Part shown: positions 63,961-64,000 of the stretch, in pieces | Numbering within the stretch: position 1 is the stretch's first letter | Layout of the letters: each line of letters starts with the position of its first letter | From: Anthopleura xanthogrammica | Taxonomy: Eukaryota > Cnidaria > Anthozoa > Actiniaria > Actiniidae | Assembly: GCA_964019055.1 (NCBI GenBank) | Contig: OZ025210.1 | Coordinates: 4,965,047-5,029,046 of the forward strand | DNA: 64,000 bases | Direction of reading: 5' to 3' | Translations under genes and position numbers: made by a program | The notes under the pieces: generated by a model | The model's database searches: none | Seen by the model: only the letters and a program-made list of their open reading frames with translations | Told to the model about the DNA's origin: nothing

Positions 63961-64000
63961 GTATTTACACAACAGATTATGAACTAAGTTAAAAAAAGAA

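Overview
The window looks like animal nuclear DNA from a cnidarian, most likely an anthozoan such as a stony coral or sea anemone. The genes are split by GT-AG introns, the DNA is AT-rich, and introns and spacers are full of short inverted-repeat elements (MITEs), SINE-like pieces and microsatellites. The gene set also fits: a SID-1 dsRNA channel, a secreted PAN-EGF-TSP1-F5/8C protein, an intronless aminergic-like GPCR, and a nucleotidyltransferase fused to a glucuronokinase. The species call is inference. Exon models were built by hand from splice sites and reading-frame continuity, and family names come from recognised motifs, not database searches.

Layout, left to right. 201-7733 (-): 5' two thirds of a SID1 transmembrane family gene (15 exons, running off the left edge). 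8938-11852 (-): two-exon DUF229 sulfatase-like gene. 11853-21896: about 10 kb with no recognised gene, holding a TTGN microsatellite and several MITEs, including a 774-bp fold-back element. 21897-26576 (-): six-exon secreted adhesion-type gene with a 5'-truncated LINE fused to its 3' end. 27014-27433 (+): orphan sulfotransferase-like exon between two MITEs. 27785-29876 (-) PIN4 and 30237-32667 (+) GPALPP1 form a head-to-head pair. 33019-36152 (+): RSRC1. 37275-43984 (-): K+-dependent Na+/Ca2+ exchanger, tail-to-tail with RSRC1. 46005-47165 (-): GPCR. 49969-52850 (-) UFC1 and 53428-63960+ (+) the nucleotidyltransferase-glucuronokinase fusion form a second head-to-head pair; the fusion runs off the right edge.

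The genes do not form an operon or one pathway. PIN4, GPALPP1, RSRC1 and UFC1 are housekeeping genes (prolyl isomerase, two splicing/nuclear-type proteins, UFMylation E2). The most unusual gene is the fusion: its two halves would together take free glucuronate to glucuronate-1-phosphate and then to a nucleotide sugar. That is a salvage route known in plants and not standard in vertebrates.

Other points of interest are the GPCR that keeps aminergic ligand residues but lacks the conserved TM3-ECL2 disulfide, the adhesion protein whose C-terminal tail is read out of frame from a LINE, and several multi-copy MITE families.
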